From: Gilliamella sp. wkB178
GTDB lineage: Bacteria; Pseudomonadota; Gammaproteobacteria; Enterobacterales; Orbaceae
Length of the DNA stretch: 64,000 bases
Direction of reading: 5' to 3'
Assembly: GCF_001690705.1 (NCBI RefSeq)
Contig: NZ_LZGK01000013.1
Span: forward strand, 558,001-622,000
Positions 27,152 through 37,890 of the stretch are shown here, in pieces; the stretch's first letter is position 1; every line of letters starts with the position of its first letter. The notes under the pieces are model-generated. The model was not told where the DNA came from, made no database searches, and saw only the letters and a list, made by a program, of their open reading frames with translations. Both the position numbers and the translations under genes were made by a program.

Positions 27152-30046
27152 ATGAACTATAAAACCAGCAAAATTGTTACTTCGATTATTAGTTGTTGTT
27201 TATCCTTGTCGCTTGCTGTTGCACCTGTTACTTTTGCCAGTGAAAATAAACTTACCAGTTCCGTTTTGCTGGAGAAAGTCCAACAAAGCGATCGCGATAA
27301 TCGTCAATATCAAGTGATTGAACTAGCTAATAAGATGCGGGTGTTGTTGGTTTCTGATCCTAAGGCAGTAAAATCATTAGGGTCGCTGGCATTACCGGTA
27401 GGTTCTTTGCAAGATCCTCAGGATCAGCAAGGTTTAGCTCACTATACTGAACATATGGTATTAATGGGGTCACGAAAGTACCCTCAACCGGCTAGTTTTT
27501 CACAATTTTTGAATCAACATGCCGGTAGTTATAACGCTAGTACTGCAGCTCATAGAACGGCTTTTTACTTTGAAGTGGAAAATAGTGCCTTTGATTCGGC
27601 ATTGGACTATTTGGCCGATGCTATTGCTGAGCCAATTTTAGATCCACAATTTGCTGATAAAGAGCGTAATGCCGTAAATGCTGAAATGACGATGGCAAGA
27701 TCTAATGATGGTTTTAGGATTGGTCAAGTTGATTCTGAAACCATTAATCAACAGCACCCGGCAGCGCAATTTTCAGGTGGTAATTTACAAACGTTAAGCG
27801 ATAAATCAACCAATAAATTGCAAGATGCGTTAGTTAATTTCCATAAAGATTATTATTCAGCCAATATCATGGTAGGGGTGATTTATAGTAATCAAGCCAT
27901 GAGTAAGTTGACCAAATTAGCGGCCACGACTTTTGGCCAAATCCCCAATAAAGAGATTCAGGCACCACAAATTGATAAACCGGCATTGACTGCGGATTGT
28001 TTAGGTAAACAAATTGCAATGGTGCCGGCACAGCCTAAAAAATTGTTGTTGTTACAATTCCCAATAGAAAATAATTTAGCTAAATTTGCTGACAAGAGTG
28101 ATGAATATATTGCTTATTTGTTGAGTAACCGTAGTCAAAATACAGTGTTTGATCAATTACAAAAACAAGGTTTGATTGAAAGTATAAGTGCTACTAGTAA
28201 TCCGATTCGTTATGGTAACAGTGGGATTTTTAGTATTAATGTTAATTTAACTGATGATGGGTTGGCGCAAAAAGATAAAGTAATTGGCGCCATTTTTAAT
28301 TATTTACAATTGATTCAAACAGAAGGTATTTCGGATAGTTATTATACCGAATTAAAAAAAGTATTGGCGTTAGAATTTAAGTATGAAGATATTGAAAGGG
28401 ATATGTCATATGTTGAGTGGTTGTCGGATCAGATGCTACTTTACCCAATTCCAAATGTGTTAAATGCTGATTATGTTGCCACTAATTTTGATAAAGCCGC
28501 AGTCGTTGCCCGCCTTAAAAGTTTAACCCCTGAAAATGCCAGAATTTGGGTGATTTCACCAGATCAGGGTACCGATAAAACAGCTTATTTTGTTGATGCA
28601 CCATATAAAGTCGACAATATTACTAATTCGCAAATAGCTAATTGGTTAGATTTAGGTAAAAGTTATGCCTTTACTTTACCAGAATTGAACCCTTATATAC
28701 CGGATAATTTTACAATTATTAGTTCTAACATTAATCAATCCCAACCGGCTGAGTTTAGTAAACGAGGTAACCATTTACATTTTGTTAGCCAATATTTTAG
28801 TCAAGAGCCTAAAGCTGCTATTGTAGTTTCATTACGTAATAATCAAGCCTTTAGTGATGTTAAATCTAAGGTGGCTTTTGATTTGCTTGATTATTTAGTT
28901 AGTCGTGATCTTGCTCAATTACAATTTCAGGCCAGTGTAGCAGGGATGTCATTAGCTACCAGTAGTGATAATGGTTTAATGATCACCGCTAGTGGTTTTA
29001 ATCAACATTTACCGCAGATGATAACTAAAATACTAAGTAGTTACCGCCAAGTGACTATTGATGAACAAGGCCTAGCGTTAGCTAAGTCGTGGTATTTACA
29101 AAACCTTGATGCAGCCGAACATGCTAATAGTTATGTATTAGCCGTTAAGCCAGTTAATGCATTGTCTGAGTTGCCACACTATTTTGAACGGGATCAACGG
29201 CGACAAATAACTGCAGCAATTAGTATTAATGATATTTTAGCTTACCGTGATAAGTTGTTAACTTATTCAGTACCTTATATGCTTAGTCTGGGTAATTTGT
29301 CGAATGAGAATTCATTAGATCTTTACCATGCCATTCAAAAAACCTTAAACCGGAATGTGGAATTTACCCCATTAACTAATATTAAAATTAATAATTCGTT
29401 AACAGCCAAAATCACACAGCAGGCTAAAAGTACCGATAATGCTTTGATGATGAGTTATATTCCGTCTAATTATGACGAAGTTACTAGTCGCATTTTAAGT
29501 TATACTTTGTCTAAAATTATATCACCTTGGTTTTATGATCAATTACGTACTAATGAGCAACTCGGTTATGCAGTATTTGCTGTGCCAACGTTAGTAGGTG
29601 AAGCAACCGGAATGAGTTTTATTATTCAGAGTAATCAATACGATCCGGCATATTTATTAAAACGTTATCAAGAATTTTATCCAACTATGCAAACCAAATT
29701 GCAAGCATTAAGTAAAAATGATGTTGAGCAATACAAAAATGCAGTGCTTGAAGAACTGACTATGCCGCCGCAAACATTAGATGAGGAATTAGCTCGTTAT
29801 ATGCCTGATTACCGTTTATCTCGTTTCGCTTTTGATTCACGGGATAAAAAAATTGCGCAATTGAAAAAAGTCACTCAGCAAGATTTAATCAATTTTTATG
29901 ATCAATCAGTGATGCAACACAAAGGATTAGTTATGGCATCGCAAGTGTTGGGTACCAGAACGGCTGACGCAAAACAGCCTCAAGCTATAACTGAGTTTAC
30001 TGAATTTGAAAATGCATCAGCTTTACAGGATGTTTTATTAAAATAA
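27152..30046 (+). CDS. ptrA: Pitrilysin (protease III), M16 metallopeptidase
   Basis: Large periplasmic zinc peptidase that degrades small peptides. Signal peptide in the first 30 residues, ending VTFAS. The inverted zinc motif is H97-Y-T-E100-H101, with distal Glu178 in RNAVNAEMT. The four-domain architecture is complete at 964 residues (E. coli 962), including PWFYDQLRTNEQLGYAVFAV in the C-terminal half. In E. coli ptrA sits between recC and recB; here it follows prfC, with no rec gene nearby. Confidence 0.95.
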   Translation: MNYKTSKIVTSIISCCLSLSLAVAPVTFASENKLTSSVLLEKVQQSDRDNRQYQVIELANKMRVLLVSDPKAVKSLGSLALPVGSLQDPQDQQGLAHYTEHMVLMGSRKYPQPASFSQFLNQHAGSYNASTAAHRTAFYFEVENSAFDSALDYLADAIAEPILDPQFADKERNAVNAEMTMARSNDGFRIGQVDSETINQQHPAAQFSGGNLQTLSDKSTNKLQDALVNFHKDYYSANIMVGVIYSNQAMSKLTKLAATTFGQIPNKEIQAPQIDKPALTADCLGKQIAMVPAQPKKLLLLQFPIENNLAKFADKSDEYIAYLLSNRSQNTVFDQLQKQGLIESISATSNPIRYGNSGIFSINVNLTDDGLAQKDKVIGAIFNYLQLIQTEGISDSYYTELKKVLALEFKYEDIERDMSYVEWLSDQMLLYPIPNVLNADYVATNFDKAAVVARLKSLTPENARIWVISPDQGTDKTAYFVDAPYKVDNITNSQIANWLDLGKSYAFTLPELNPYIPDNFTIISSNINQSQPAEFSKRGNHLHFVSQYFSQEPKAAIVVSLRNNQAFSDVKSKVAFDLLDYLVSRDLAQLQFQASVAGMSLATSSDNGLMITASGFNQHLPQMITKILSSYRQVTIDEQGLALAKSWYLQNLDAAEHANSYVLAVKPVNALSELPHYFERDQRRQITAAISINDILAYRDKLLTYSVPYMLSLGNLSNENSLDLYHAIQKTLNRNVEFTPLTNIKINNSLTAKITQQAKSTDNALMMSYIPSNYDEVTSRILSYTLSKIISPWFYDQLRTNEQLGYAVFAVPTLVGEATGMSFIIQSNQYDPAYLLKRYQEFYPTMQTKLQALSKNDVEQYKNAVLEELTMPPQTLDEELARYMPDYRLSRFAFDSRDKKIAQLKKVTQQDLINFYDQSVMQHKGLVMASQVLGTRTADAKQPQAITEFTEFENASALQDVLLK

Positions 30047-30146
30047 CCCGCACAAACGTATAGCTGGCCTGAAACATCCTTACAAAAATTGGCATTGTTA
30101 TCACCTTATGATACACTGCCAAAAACTCGTATAAATTGAGTGGATT

Positions 30147-31019
30147 ATGATTACAGGATCGATTGATTATTGTGCTATTGGCCAGCGATTACGTGCTTAC
30201 CGTATTGCGGCTTCATTAAAGGCTGAAGATGTGGCTGAAAGCCTTAAAATTTCCCGAGCTGCGGTTTATCGTTTAGAAAAAGGTGAGATTGTTAAAATTG
30301 AAACCTTAGAAAGGTTAGCATTTTTGTTAGACACTTCCTTGGCTAGTTTGCTTGGTATTGATACTGAATATTATTCGAGTGGTGAAGGTTTTTTTGAACG
30401 CATGCGCCAGTTAGAACAGCAATCAACCCATATTTATTCGCACTTTGATCCTTTTTCTTTTTTATTAACCTCTCCTGATTATTTGAATCATTTAGCTTTA
30501 ATGTTAGATGAATCAAGCGAGTTACAACCCAAACCAGATTATGCTGTTACCCTATCTATTTTAAAAGAACGTAAACAGCAGTTTTATCAGTCAGAGCCAA
30601 AGATTATCAATTTAATTAGTTTACGTAATGTAGAACGTTTTTTACATATTGGTTTGGTTGGTAATTTAACTATTTCGCCAGGTAAAAAATCGGAACGAAT
30701 GTTACTGGCACGCAAAGAGGTTTTTAATTTAATTGAATTATTAGAGCAACAATCTTTTGCCCCCACTATTGCTATTACTCAAGAAGCTATTCCGTCCATC
30801 ACTTTTCAAATTTTTTATCGTGATGAACAGCCAATCTCATTAGCAATGAGTCCTTTCCGATTAGGTGAACTGCCTAATGTTACTACAGGTATTGCGTCGA
30901 TTACCTCGTCTAATGATGCAATTAAGCGCTATCGACATTTGTTTGATAAGTTATGGCAAAATAGTGCTAAAGATCGTCAAGCAATTGATTTGTTGAAAAC
31001 CACGCTAGAAAAATTTTAA
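30147..31019 (+). CDS. XRE-family helix-turn-helix regulator, specificity unknown
   Basis: 290 residues. The N-terminal XRE domain (about 11-70) reads IGQRLRAYRIAASLKAEDVA, AESLKISRAAVYRLEKGEI and ETLERLAFLLDTSL. The C-terminal 200 residues contain no motif I can name and no membrane segment; they may sense a ligand or partner. It lies 30 bp upstream of aroA in the same direction, so it may share a transcript with it. Confidence 0.8.
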   Translation: MITGSIDYCAIGQRLRAYRIAASLKAEDVAESLKISRAAVYRLEKGEIVKIETLERLAFLLDTSLASLLGIDTEYYSSGEGFFERMRQLEQQSTHIYSHFDPFSFLLTSPDYLNHLALMLDESSELQPKPDYAVTLSILKERKQQFYQSEPKIINLISLRNVERFLHIGLVGNLTISPGKKSERMLLARKEVFNLIELLEQQSFAPTIAITQEAIPSITFQIFYRDEQPISLAMSPFRLGELPNVTTGIASITSSNDAIKRYRHLFDKLWQNSAKDRQAIDLLKTTLEKF

Positions 31020-31049
31020 ATAGTATTAAAAATATTAAAGAGAGTCTGC

Positions 31050-32330
31050 ATGTTATCCTTAACATTACAACCTATAAAAAGATTTAATGGTACCATTAAC
31101 TTACCCGGTTCTAAGAGTGTGTCTAATAGAGCATTGTTATTATCTGCTTTAAGTAAAGGGGCAACCCGTTTAACTAATTTGCTCGATAGTGATGATGTGC
31201 GTTATATGCTCGATGCTTTGGCTGCGCTAGGGGTGAATTACCAATTATCGCATGACCGTACTATTTGTGATATTGAAGGCCATGGTGGCGTATTGCAATC
31301 GCAACATGCGTTAGAATTATTTTTAGGTAATGCCGGCACAGCTATGCGTCCGCTGACTGCGGCTTTATGTTTGGGGCATAATAATGTGATTTTAACCGGT
31401 GAACCACGGATGCAAGAGCGGCCAATCGGTCATTTGGTGGATGCCCTGCGTCAAGGTGGTGCTAAGATTGATTACCTTGACAATGAAGGTTATCCGCCAT
31501 TACATATTTATGGTGGATTTATTGGTGGTAAGATTCAAGTTGACGGGTCGGTTTCCAGTCAATTTTTAACCGCGTTATTAATGGCAGCGCCGTTAGCAAC
31601 TAAAGATACCGAAATCAGTATTATTGGTGATTTAGTGTCGAAGCCTTATATTGATATTACCATTAAGATGATGGCTATTTTTGGGGTGTCCGTAGTTAAT
31701 AATAATTATCAAAATTTTGTGATTAAAGCCCAACAAAGTTACCAATCACCGGGTAATTATTTAGTGGAAGGTGATGCTTCATCGGCTTCTTATTTTTTAG
31801 CTGCGGCAGCGATTAAAGGTGGTACAGTTAGGGTAACAGGTATTGGTAAACAAAGTTTGCAAGGTGATACTCAGTTTGCCCATGTATTAGAAAAAATGGG
31901 TGCCAAAATTACATGGGCTGATGATTATATTGAATGTACCAAAGGTGAACTCCATGGTATTGATATGGATATGAATCATATTCCAGATGCAGCAATGACT
32001 ATTGCGACTACGGCTTTATTTGCTAAAGGACCGACTACTATTCGCAATATTTATAATTGGCGAGTTAAAGAAACCGATCGTTTAACAGCAATGGCTACTG
32101 AATTACGCAAAGTCGGCGCGACAGTCGATGAAGGGCAGGATTATATTACGATTGTGCCCCCAGCTAAATTAATACATGCCGAAATTAAGACTTATAATGA
32201 TCACCGTATGGCAATGTGCTTTTCATTAGTGGCATTATCGGATACGCCAGTAACTATTTTAGATCCTAAATGTACCATGAAGACTTTCCCTGATTATTTT
32301 GAACAATTTAAACGTTTAAGTGAAGAATAA
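31050..32330 (+). CDS. aroA: 5-enolpyruvylshikimate-3-phosphate synthase
   Basis: Sixth step of the shikimate pathway, joining phosphoenolpyruvate to shikimate-3-phosphate. [18 protein letters not shown], the [15 protein letters not shown] loop (glyphosate-sensitive type I form), [15 protein letters not shown] and [15 protein letters not shown] are all present. 426 residues (E. coli 427). In E. coli it follows serC; here serC is replaced by the XRE regulator. AAAGAGAG lies before the ATG. Confidence 0.97.
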   Translation: MLSLTLQPIKRFNGTINLPGSKSVSNRALLLSALSKGATRLTNLLDSDDVRYMLDALAALGVNYQLSHDRTICDIEGHGGVLQSQHALELFLGNAGTAMRPLTAALCLGHNNVILTGEPRMQERPIGHLVDALRQGGAKIDYLDNEGYPPLHIYGGFIGGKIQVDGSVSSQFLTALLMAAPLATKDTEISIIGDLVSKPYIDITIKMMAIFGVSVVNNNYQNFVIKAQQSYQSPGNYLVEGDASSASYFLAAAAIKGGTVRVTGIGKQSLQGDTQFAHVLEKMGAKITWADDYIECTKGELHGIDMDMNHIPDAAMTIATTALFAKGPTTIRNIYNWRVKETDRLTAMATELRKVGATVDEGQDYITIVPPAKLIHAEIKTYNDHRMAMCFSLVALSDTPVTILDPKCTMKTFPDYFEQFKRLSEE

Positions 32331-32331
32331 A

Positions 32332-33012
32332 ATGCATATAACAGTTCCGGTTATTGCCGTTGATGGCCCGAGTGGCGTGGGTAAGGGCACTTTGTGCCAA
32401 GCCTTGGCCAATCATTTTAATTGGCACCTATTAGATTCTGGTGCTATTTATCGAGTTTTAGCTTTGTCAGCTTTACAAAACAACATTGCTCTTGATGATG
32501 AGGCGCAACTAGCTAAGTTGGCGCTTAATTTGCCGTTAATGTTTGATACTACAGCGGCAGAAGTTAAAGTCCTATTAAATGGTATTGATGTATCGAAAGA
32601 TATTCGTACCGAAGAAACTGGTGGAGCAGCGTCTAAAGTGGCCTCACTTACTCAAGTAAGAACTGCTTTATTACAACGCCAACGTGATTTTAGGCAAGCT
32701 CCCGGACTAGTGGCGGATGGTCGCGATATGGGCACGGTGGTGTTTACGGATGCACCAGTAAAAATCTTTTTAGATGCCAGTGCTGAGTCCCGAGCAGAAA
32801 GACGCATGAAACAGTTGCAACAGAAGCAAAATCGTGCTAAATTCGCCGAAATTTTGCAAGAAATAACAGCCCGCGATGAGCGCGATCGTAATCGCACCGT
32901 GGCACCGTTAAAACCTGCAATGGATGCACTGATAATTGATACTACATCACTTTCGATTCAAGATGTTTTTAATCAAGCTATTATGTACATAACTGAAAAA
33001 CTCGCCAAGTAA
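32332..33012 (+). CDS. cmk: Cytidylate kinase
   Basis: Phosphorylates CMP and dCMP. P-loop [13 protein letters not shown] at residues 10-22, RDMGTVVF and the lid ERDRNR present. The ATG at 32332, two bases after the aroA stop, gives 226 residues (E. coli 227); a GTG overlapping aroA would add only a non-conserved extension. Coupled to aroA and followed by rpsA, as in enterobacteria. Confidence 0.96.
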   Translation: MHITVPVIAVDGPSGVGKGTLCQALANHFNWHLLDSGAIYRVLALSALQNNIALDDEAQLAKLALNLPLMFDTTAAEVKVLLNGIDVSKDIRTEETGGAASKVASLTQVRTALLQRQRDFRQAPGLVADGRDMGTVVFTDAPVKIFLDASAESRAERRMKQLQQKQNRAKFAEILQEITARDERDRNRTVAPLKPAMDALIIDTTSLSIQDVFNQAIMYITEKLAK

Positions 33013-33124
33013 GCAATCTTATTTAGCGAACCAAGCTCCATTATAAGGATATAAGTGGAGTATCGTAAACAACCCCACAAGACAGGATGTAATGTGGACG
33101 TTAATATAACTTAAGTAAATAAAT

Positions 33125-34807
33125 ATGACTGAATCTTTTGCTCAACTCTTTGAAGAGTCTTTAAATCAACTAGACACTCGTTCTGGTAATATGATCCGTG
33201 GTACTGTCGTTGCAATCGACAAAGATGTAGTGTTAGTTGATGCTGGTTTAAAATCTGAATCAGCAATTCCAGTAGAGCAGTTTAAAAATGCCCAAGGCGA
33301 ATTAGAAGTACAAGTTGGCGACGAAGTTGATGTCGTGCTTGACTCAATTGAAGATGGCTTTGGCGAAACTATTTTATCTCGTGAAAAAGCTAAACGTCAT
33401 GAAGCGTGGCTTACACTAGAAAAAGCAGTTGATGATGCTGCAACAGTTTTAGGTGTAATCAATGGTAAAGTTAAAGGTGGCTTTACGGTTGATCTTAATG
33501 GCGTGCGTGCATTCCTTCCTGGTTCGCTTGTTGATGTGCGTCCATTACGCGATACTTCTCATATTGAAAACCGCGAAATTGAATTAAAAGTTATTAAATT
33601 AGATCAAAAACGCAACAACGTTGTGGTTTCACGTCGTGCGGTTATTGAATCTGAAAATAGTGCAGAAAGAGAACAACTTCTTGAAAATCTACAAGAAGGT
33701 TCTGAAGTTAAAGGTATTATTAAAAATCTTACTGATTACGGTGCTTTCGTTGATCTTGGTGGGGTTGATGGTTTACTACATATCACTGATATGGCTTGGA
33801 AACGTGTTAAACACCCAAGTGAAGTGGTTGAAGTTGGCCAAGAATTGTTAGTTAAAGTCCTTAAATTCGACAAAGATCGTTCACGCGTTTCACTTGGCTT
33901 GAAACAATTAGGTGAAGATCCTTGGGTTTCAATTGCTAAACGTTACCCAGAAGGTACTAAAGTAACTGGTAAAGTAACTAACTTAACTGATTACGGTTGT
34001 TTTGTTGAAATTGAAACTGGTGTTGAAGGTTTAGTTCACGTTTCTGAAATGGATTGGACTAATAAAAATATTCATCCATCTAAAGTGGTTAGCTTAGGTG
34101 ATGTGGTTGAAGTGATTGTTCTTGAAATTGATGAAGAACGTCGTCGTATTTCTCTTGGTCTTAAACAATGTAAACCAAATCCATGGTTACAATTTGCTGA
34201 ATCACACAATAAAGGTGATAAAGTAAGTGGTAAGATTAAATCAATCACTGATTTTGGTATCTTCATCGGTTTAGATGGTGGTATTGATGGTTTAGTTCAT
34301 CTTTCTGATATTTCTTGGAATTTATCAGGCGAAGAAGCTGTTAAAGCTTATAAGAAAGGTGATGACATTGAAGCAGTTGTGTTACAAGTTGATGCCGACC
34401 GTGAACGTATCTCTTTAGGTATTAAACAACTTGAAGATGATCCTTTCAATAACTTTGCAAGTAACTATAAAAAAGGTGCAATTGTTAAAGGTAAAGTTAC
34501 TGCTGTTGATGCTAAAGGCGCAACTATCGAAATCACTGATGGTATTGAAGGCTACTTAAAAGCTCAAGATATTGCTCGTGAACGAGTTGAAGATGCTACA
34601 ACTGCATTGAAAGTTGGTGATGAAGTAGAAGCTAAAATCGTTAACATCGATCGTAAAACACGTGCTATTTCATTATCAGTACGTGCTAAAGATGAAGCTG
34701 ACGAAAAAGAAGCTCTTGCCGCTGTAAATAATACTACAACTCAAGAAGACGCGTCATTTACTAACGCAATGGCGGAAGCATTCAAAGCTGCGTCAAAAAC
34801 TGAATAA
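33125..34807 (+). CDS. rpsA: Ribosomal protein S1
   Basis: 560 residues with six S1/OB-fold domains, as in E. coli (557). The repeated pattern of G-x-V then YG-F-V-x-x-G-x-x-G-L-x-H is visible ([53 protein letters not shown]). Helps mRNA bind the 30S subunit. A strong terminator follows at 34821. Codon use shifts toward translation-optimal codons (GGT, CGT), as expected for high expression. Confidence 0.98.
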   Translation: MTESFAQLFEESLNQLDTRSGNMIRGTVVAIDKDVVLVDAGLKSESAIPVEQFKNAQGELEVQVGDEVDVVLDSIEDGFGETILSREKAKRHEAWLTLEKAVDDAATVLGVINGKVKGGFTVDLNGVRAFLPGSLVDVRPLRDTSHIENREIELKVIKLDQKRNNVVVSRRAVIESENSAEREQLLENLQEGSEVKGIIKNLTDYGAFVDLGGVDGLLHITDMAWKRVKHPSEVVEVGQELLVKVLKFDKDRSRVSLGLKQLGEDPWVSIAKRYPEGTKVTGKVTNLTDYGCFVEIETGVEGLVHVSEMDWTNKNIHPSKVVSLGDVVEVIVLEIDEERRRISLGLKQCKPNPWLQFAESHNKGDKVSGKIKSITDFGIFIGLDGGIDGLVHLSDISWNLSGEEAVKAYKKGDDIEAVVLQVDADRERISLGIKQLEDDPFNNFASNYKKGAIVKGKVTAVDAKGATIEITDGIEGYLKAQDIARERVEDATTALKVGDEVEAKIVNIDRKTRAISLSVRAKDEADEKEALAAVNNTTTQEDASFTNAMAEAFKAASKTE

Positions 34808-34820
34808 AATTATTTATTCT

Positions 34821-34854
34821 AAAAGAAAAAGAGGGCTTGCCCTCTTTTTCTTTT
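34821..34854 (+). terminator. rpsA: Terminator of rpsA
   Basis: AAAGAGGGC and GCCCTCTTT form a strong stem around TT, followed by TTCTTTT; the A-tract before it makes the hairpin potentially bidirectional. Confidence 0.92.
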
Positions 34855-34905
34855 GTGGTATAAAATAAACCGAATGTATGCCACATAGACAAAATAGGAG
34901 TGACC

Positions 34906-35196
34906 ATGAACAGATCGGATTTAGCAGAAAAGATAGTAAGCTGGCGGGCACACCTTCCTGTGCAACTAGTGGATGATACTGTTAGAGATATTATTGAACA
35001 GATCATTTTAGCTATGGAAAGTAACGATCGAGTTGAAATACGCGGCTTTGGTAGTTTTAGTTTAAATTACCGCGCCCCACGTAAAGCAAGAAACCCAAGA
35101 ACAGGTGGTAATGTTGAAGTTAAACATAAATATATACCACACTTCAAACCGGGTAAAGAATTGCGTGAAAGAGTTAACAATGCTATGAAGGCATAA
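34906..35196 (+). CDS. ihfB: Integration host factor beta subunit
   Basis: DNA-bending nucleoid protein, partner of IhfA. RIEIRGFGSFSL-type arm base (VEIRGFGSFSLNYRAPRKA), intercalating RNPRTGG and FKPGKELRERVN are all present. The ATG at 34906 has AGGAG five bases upstream and gives 96 residues (E. coli 94); an overlapping GTG is rejected. Position after rpsA is conserved. Confidence 0.96.
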   Translation: MNRSDLAEKIVSWRAHLPVQLVDDTVRDIIEQIILAMESNDRVEIRGFGSFSLNYRAPRKARNPRTGGNVEVKHKYIPHFKPGKELRERVNNAMKA

Positions 35197-35215
35197 TAGT
35201 TATACTCCATGTTGG

Positions 35216-35250
35216 AAGCCTTTGAGTTGCATCAGAGGCTTTATTATTTT
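35216..35250 (+). terminator. ihfB: Terminator of ihfB
   Basis: AAGCCTTTGA and TCAGAGGCTT pair with one mismatch, followed by TATTATTTTTAT. Confidence 0.8.
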
Positions 35251-35455
35251 TATATTGCTACCATCATTTACTTCAAATCAATACCCTTCAATTTATATTA
35301 ATCTAAATAGCCAAATTCTAGCTGTCATTTAGCCATTATTGATTAGCTAAATAGTTTTTGTTACTAAAATAAATTAACTAAAAAATTTACATAATTGATA
35401 AAACTGGAAGCTAACTCCAAATTATTAACTTGGTTTGTTTTTTGTTAATAACTGC

Positions 35456-37813
35456 ATGCTAGGCTTTAGCATCATTTATTTTCTGTTGTTAACGATAATA
35501 CCAATGCGTCAATTTTATTCCTTTGATTTGCTAGCACTTGTTTTTGCATTAGGTTGTTTGCCATTAATGTGGTTAACAGCATTACCATCCAATAATCAGT
35601 GGTATTTTCTATGCTGTTTATTGGTTATTTGGCTGTTGATTATACCGACTAAATTCCGTCACTATAAGGTGGTTATTGCTGTGTTGTTATTAAGTTTTTT
35701 ATGGTCAACAGCTTACTCAAAACAATATTTATCTAATACCATTCCTTATATTGATAAAACCTTGTTGGTACAAGCTAAAGTAACCAGTGTGAATACCCGT
35801 GGACAATTTACTCAACCAGCAAGTAGCTATATAAAATTTGTTATTATTAATCTAGAAGATCATTCATTAGCCTCAACAATTCCGATTTTAGTTTACTGGG
35901 ACCAGCCAGATATGCCGATGGCTGGACAAATTTGGCAATTAAAATTAAAAACTAAAGTGGTTCATAGTTATTTGAATCAAGGTGGTTTTGATAGTCAACG
36001 TTTTGCTATTAGTAATCGGAGTTTATTAACAGCTAAGGTAGTTTCAGCTCATTTACTAAATGATGAATATAATATTAAGCAGAAGGTGGTTAACCAAGCC
36101 TTACCCTATATTAACTTATTCCCTTATCGGGACATTTTACTGGCATTAGCATTTGGTGATCGTTCGCATTTAGAAGATGATAATCGGCAGATTATGTTGC
36201 AAACCGGAGTAGCTCATTTAATGGCAATTTCAGGTATGCATATTGCAATGGTGTTTATGTTATGTGCATTTATTTGCAAACTTAGTTTATTATTGGTTTC
36301 GCAACGTTTTATTTATTATGGTATGCCAATAATATTTGGTTGGTTATGTGCCTTGTTTTATGCTTGGCTAACTGGCCTTAATCCGCCGGCATTACGAGCT
36401 ATTTTAGCGTTATCTATTTGGATTTATTTACGTTATCAAAATTATCAAATTAGCTCATGGCAAAAAATTAATCGCATTATTGCTGCTTTATTACTGTTTG
36501 ATCCTTTAATGATTTTATCTGACAGTTTTTGGCTTTCATGTTATGCGGTGTTGAGTTTAGTTTTTCTCTATGAATGGTTACCTTTACCTAAGTATATGCA
36601 GCGTCAAAAACGTTGGTACTTAGTTAGGCTGTTACATCTACAATTGGGTTTGATATTACTTTTGTTACCCATCCAACTTTGGGTTTTTCATGGTACTAGT
36701 CTGGTATCCTTATTGACCAATTTAATCGCAATTCCAACAATTTTATTATTAACTTTTCCGATTATTTTATTAGCTTTGTTGTTTAGTTTAATTAATTGTT
36801 TCCATGTTGCTTTGGGTTGTTGGTTTATTGCTGAACAGTCACTTGAATGGCTATTTTATTGTTTAAATCAGTTTAACTGTGGTTGGTTTACTATCGCAGC
36901 TAATGGTTATTTATTAAGCCTAAGTGGTTGGTTAGTGATCATTGTTATACGTACTGAATGTTGGCGCCGTTTTTTTATGACTTTATTGGTAATATTGGTA
37001 ATTTTAATTACCCCATTTTTTAAACAACAAGATTTTTTATGGCGTTTGGACATTTTAGATGTTGGGCATGGTTTAGCGGTAATTATTCACAATGGTAAGT
37101 CAGCAATTATCTATGATACGGGTGCTAAATGGGAAACAAGTTCAGCCATGCAGCGCGTTATTATTCCTTTTTTACAATGGCATAATTTAGAAGTGCAAGG
37201 CATCATCATTAGTCATCAACATAATGATCATATTGGTGGTTTATCTGAGTTACAACAGCTTTACCCTAAAGCATGGGTAATGAGTTCATCCTTTAAATTG
37301 AATAATAGTTATCCATGTATTGCCGGTAATAGTTTGACTTGGCAGAATTTAACTTTGCAAGTGTTATGGCCAGATAAATTAGTAGATTATGCCCAGAATG
37401 AAAATTCTTGCGTGATCCAAGTTAGTGATGGTCATTTTAAGGTATTGCTAACTGGCGATTTAGAGCGTAATCAGGAATATCAATTAATATCCAGATATCA
37501 ACAAAAGCTTTCGTCAACTTTCTTGCAAATGCCCCATCATGGCAGTGGCACTTCATCGAGTTATGCTTTTTTGAATTATGTGGCACCTGACTTTTCTTTT
37601 GCTAGTACCTCACGTTATAACCCGTGGAAGTTACCATCCTATAAAGTTATTAATCGTTATGAAGAGTTGCATTTACCTTACCATGTTACTGCTAAATCCG
37701 GGCAAATGAGTTTGTTTATTCAGCAGAATAACTGGACTTTAAAAACTATGCGCGCTCAAATAAACCCTAGGTGGTATCATGATTGGTTTGGTAGTTTGCC
37801 AATTTATGAGTAA
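35456..37813 (+). CDS. comEC: ComEC/Rec2 DNA-uptake channel protein
   Basis: Inner-membrane channel for single-stranded DNA during natural transformation. N-terminal helices, an OB-fold region, then the Competence domain with AISGMHIAMVFMLCAFICKL and GLNPPALRAILALSIWIY. The C-terminal metallo-beta-lactamase-like domain has ISHQHNDHIGGL and PHHGSGTSS. About 785 residues and complete. The ATG at 35456 is preferred over an upstream TTG, but no good ribosome-binding site is seen. In E. coli msbA comes next; here it is missing and lpxK follows. Confidence 0.93.
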   Translation: MLGFSIIYFLLLTIIPMRQFYSFDLLALVFALGCLPLMWLTALPSNNQWYFLCCLLVIWLLIIPTKFRHYKVVIAVLLLSFLWSTAYSKQYLSNTIPYIDKTLLVQAKVTSVNTRGQFTQPASSYIKFVIINLEDHSLASTIPILVYWDQPDMPMAGQIWQLKLKTKVVHSYLNQGGFDSQRFAISNRSLLTAKVVSAHLLNDEYNIKQKVVNQALPYINLFPYRDILLALAFGDRSHLEDDNRQIMLQTGVAHLMAISGMHIAMVFMLCAFICKLSLLLVSQRFIYYGMPIIFGWLCALFYAWLTGLNPPALRAILALSIWIYLRYQNYQISSWQKINRIIAALLLFDPLMILSDSFWLSCYAVLSLVFLYEWLPLPKYMQRQKRWYLVRLLHLQLGLILLLLPIQLWVFHGTSLVSLLTNLIAIPTILLLTFPIILLALLFSLINCFHVALGCWFIAEQSLEWLFYCLNQFNCGWFTIAANGYLLSLSGWLVIIVIRTECWRRFFMTLLVILVILITPFFKQQDFLWRLDILDVGHGLAVIIHNGKSAIIYDTGAKWETSSAMQRVIIPFLQWHNLEVQGIIISHQHNDHIGGLSELQQLYPKAWVMSSSFKLNNSYPCIAGNSLTWQNLTLQVLWPDKLVDYAQNENSCVIQVSDGHFKVLLTGDLERNQEYQLISRYQQKLSSTFLQMPHHGSGTSSSYAFLNYVAPDFSFASTSRYNPWKLPSYKVINRYEELHLPYHVTAKSGQMSLFIQQNNWTLKTMRAQINPRWYHDWFGSLPIYE

Positions 37814-37890
37814 AATAAACAAAATTCAGGTGATGAGTAAATATCAATAGTTTAGTGCATTACCAAATATTAATGAGTGAAAGTTAAGTT

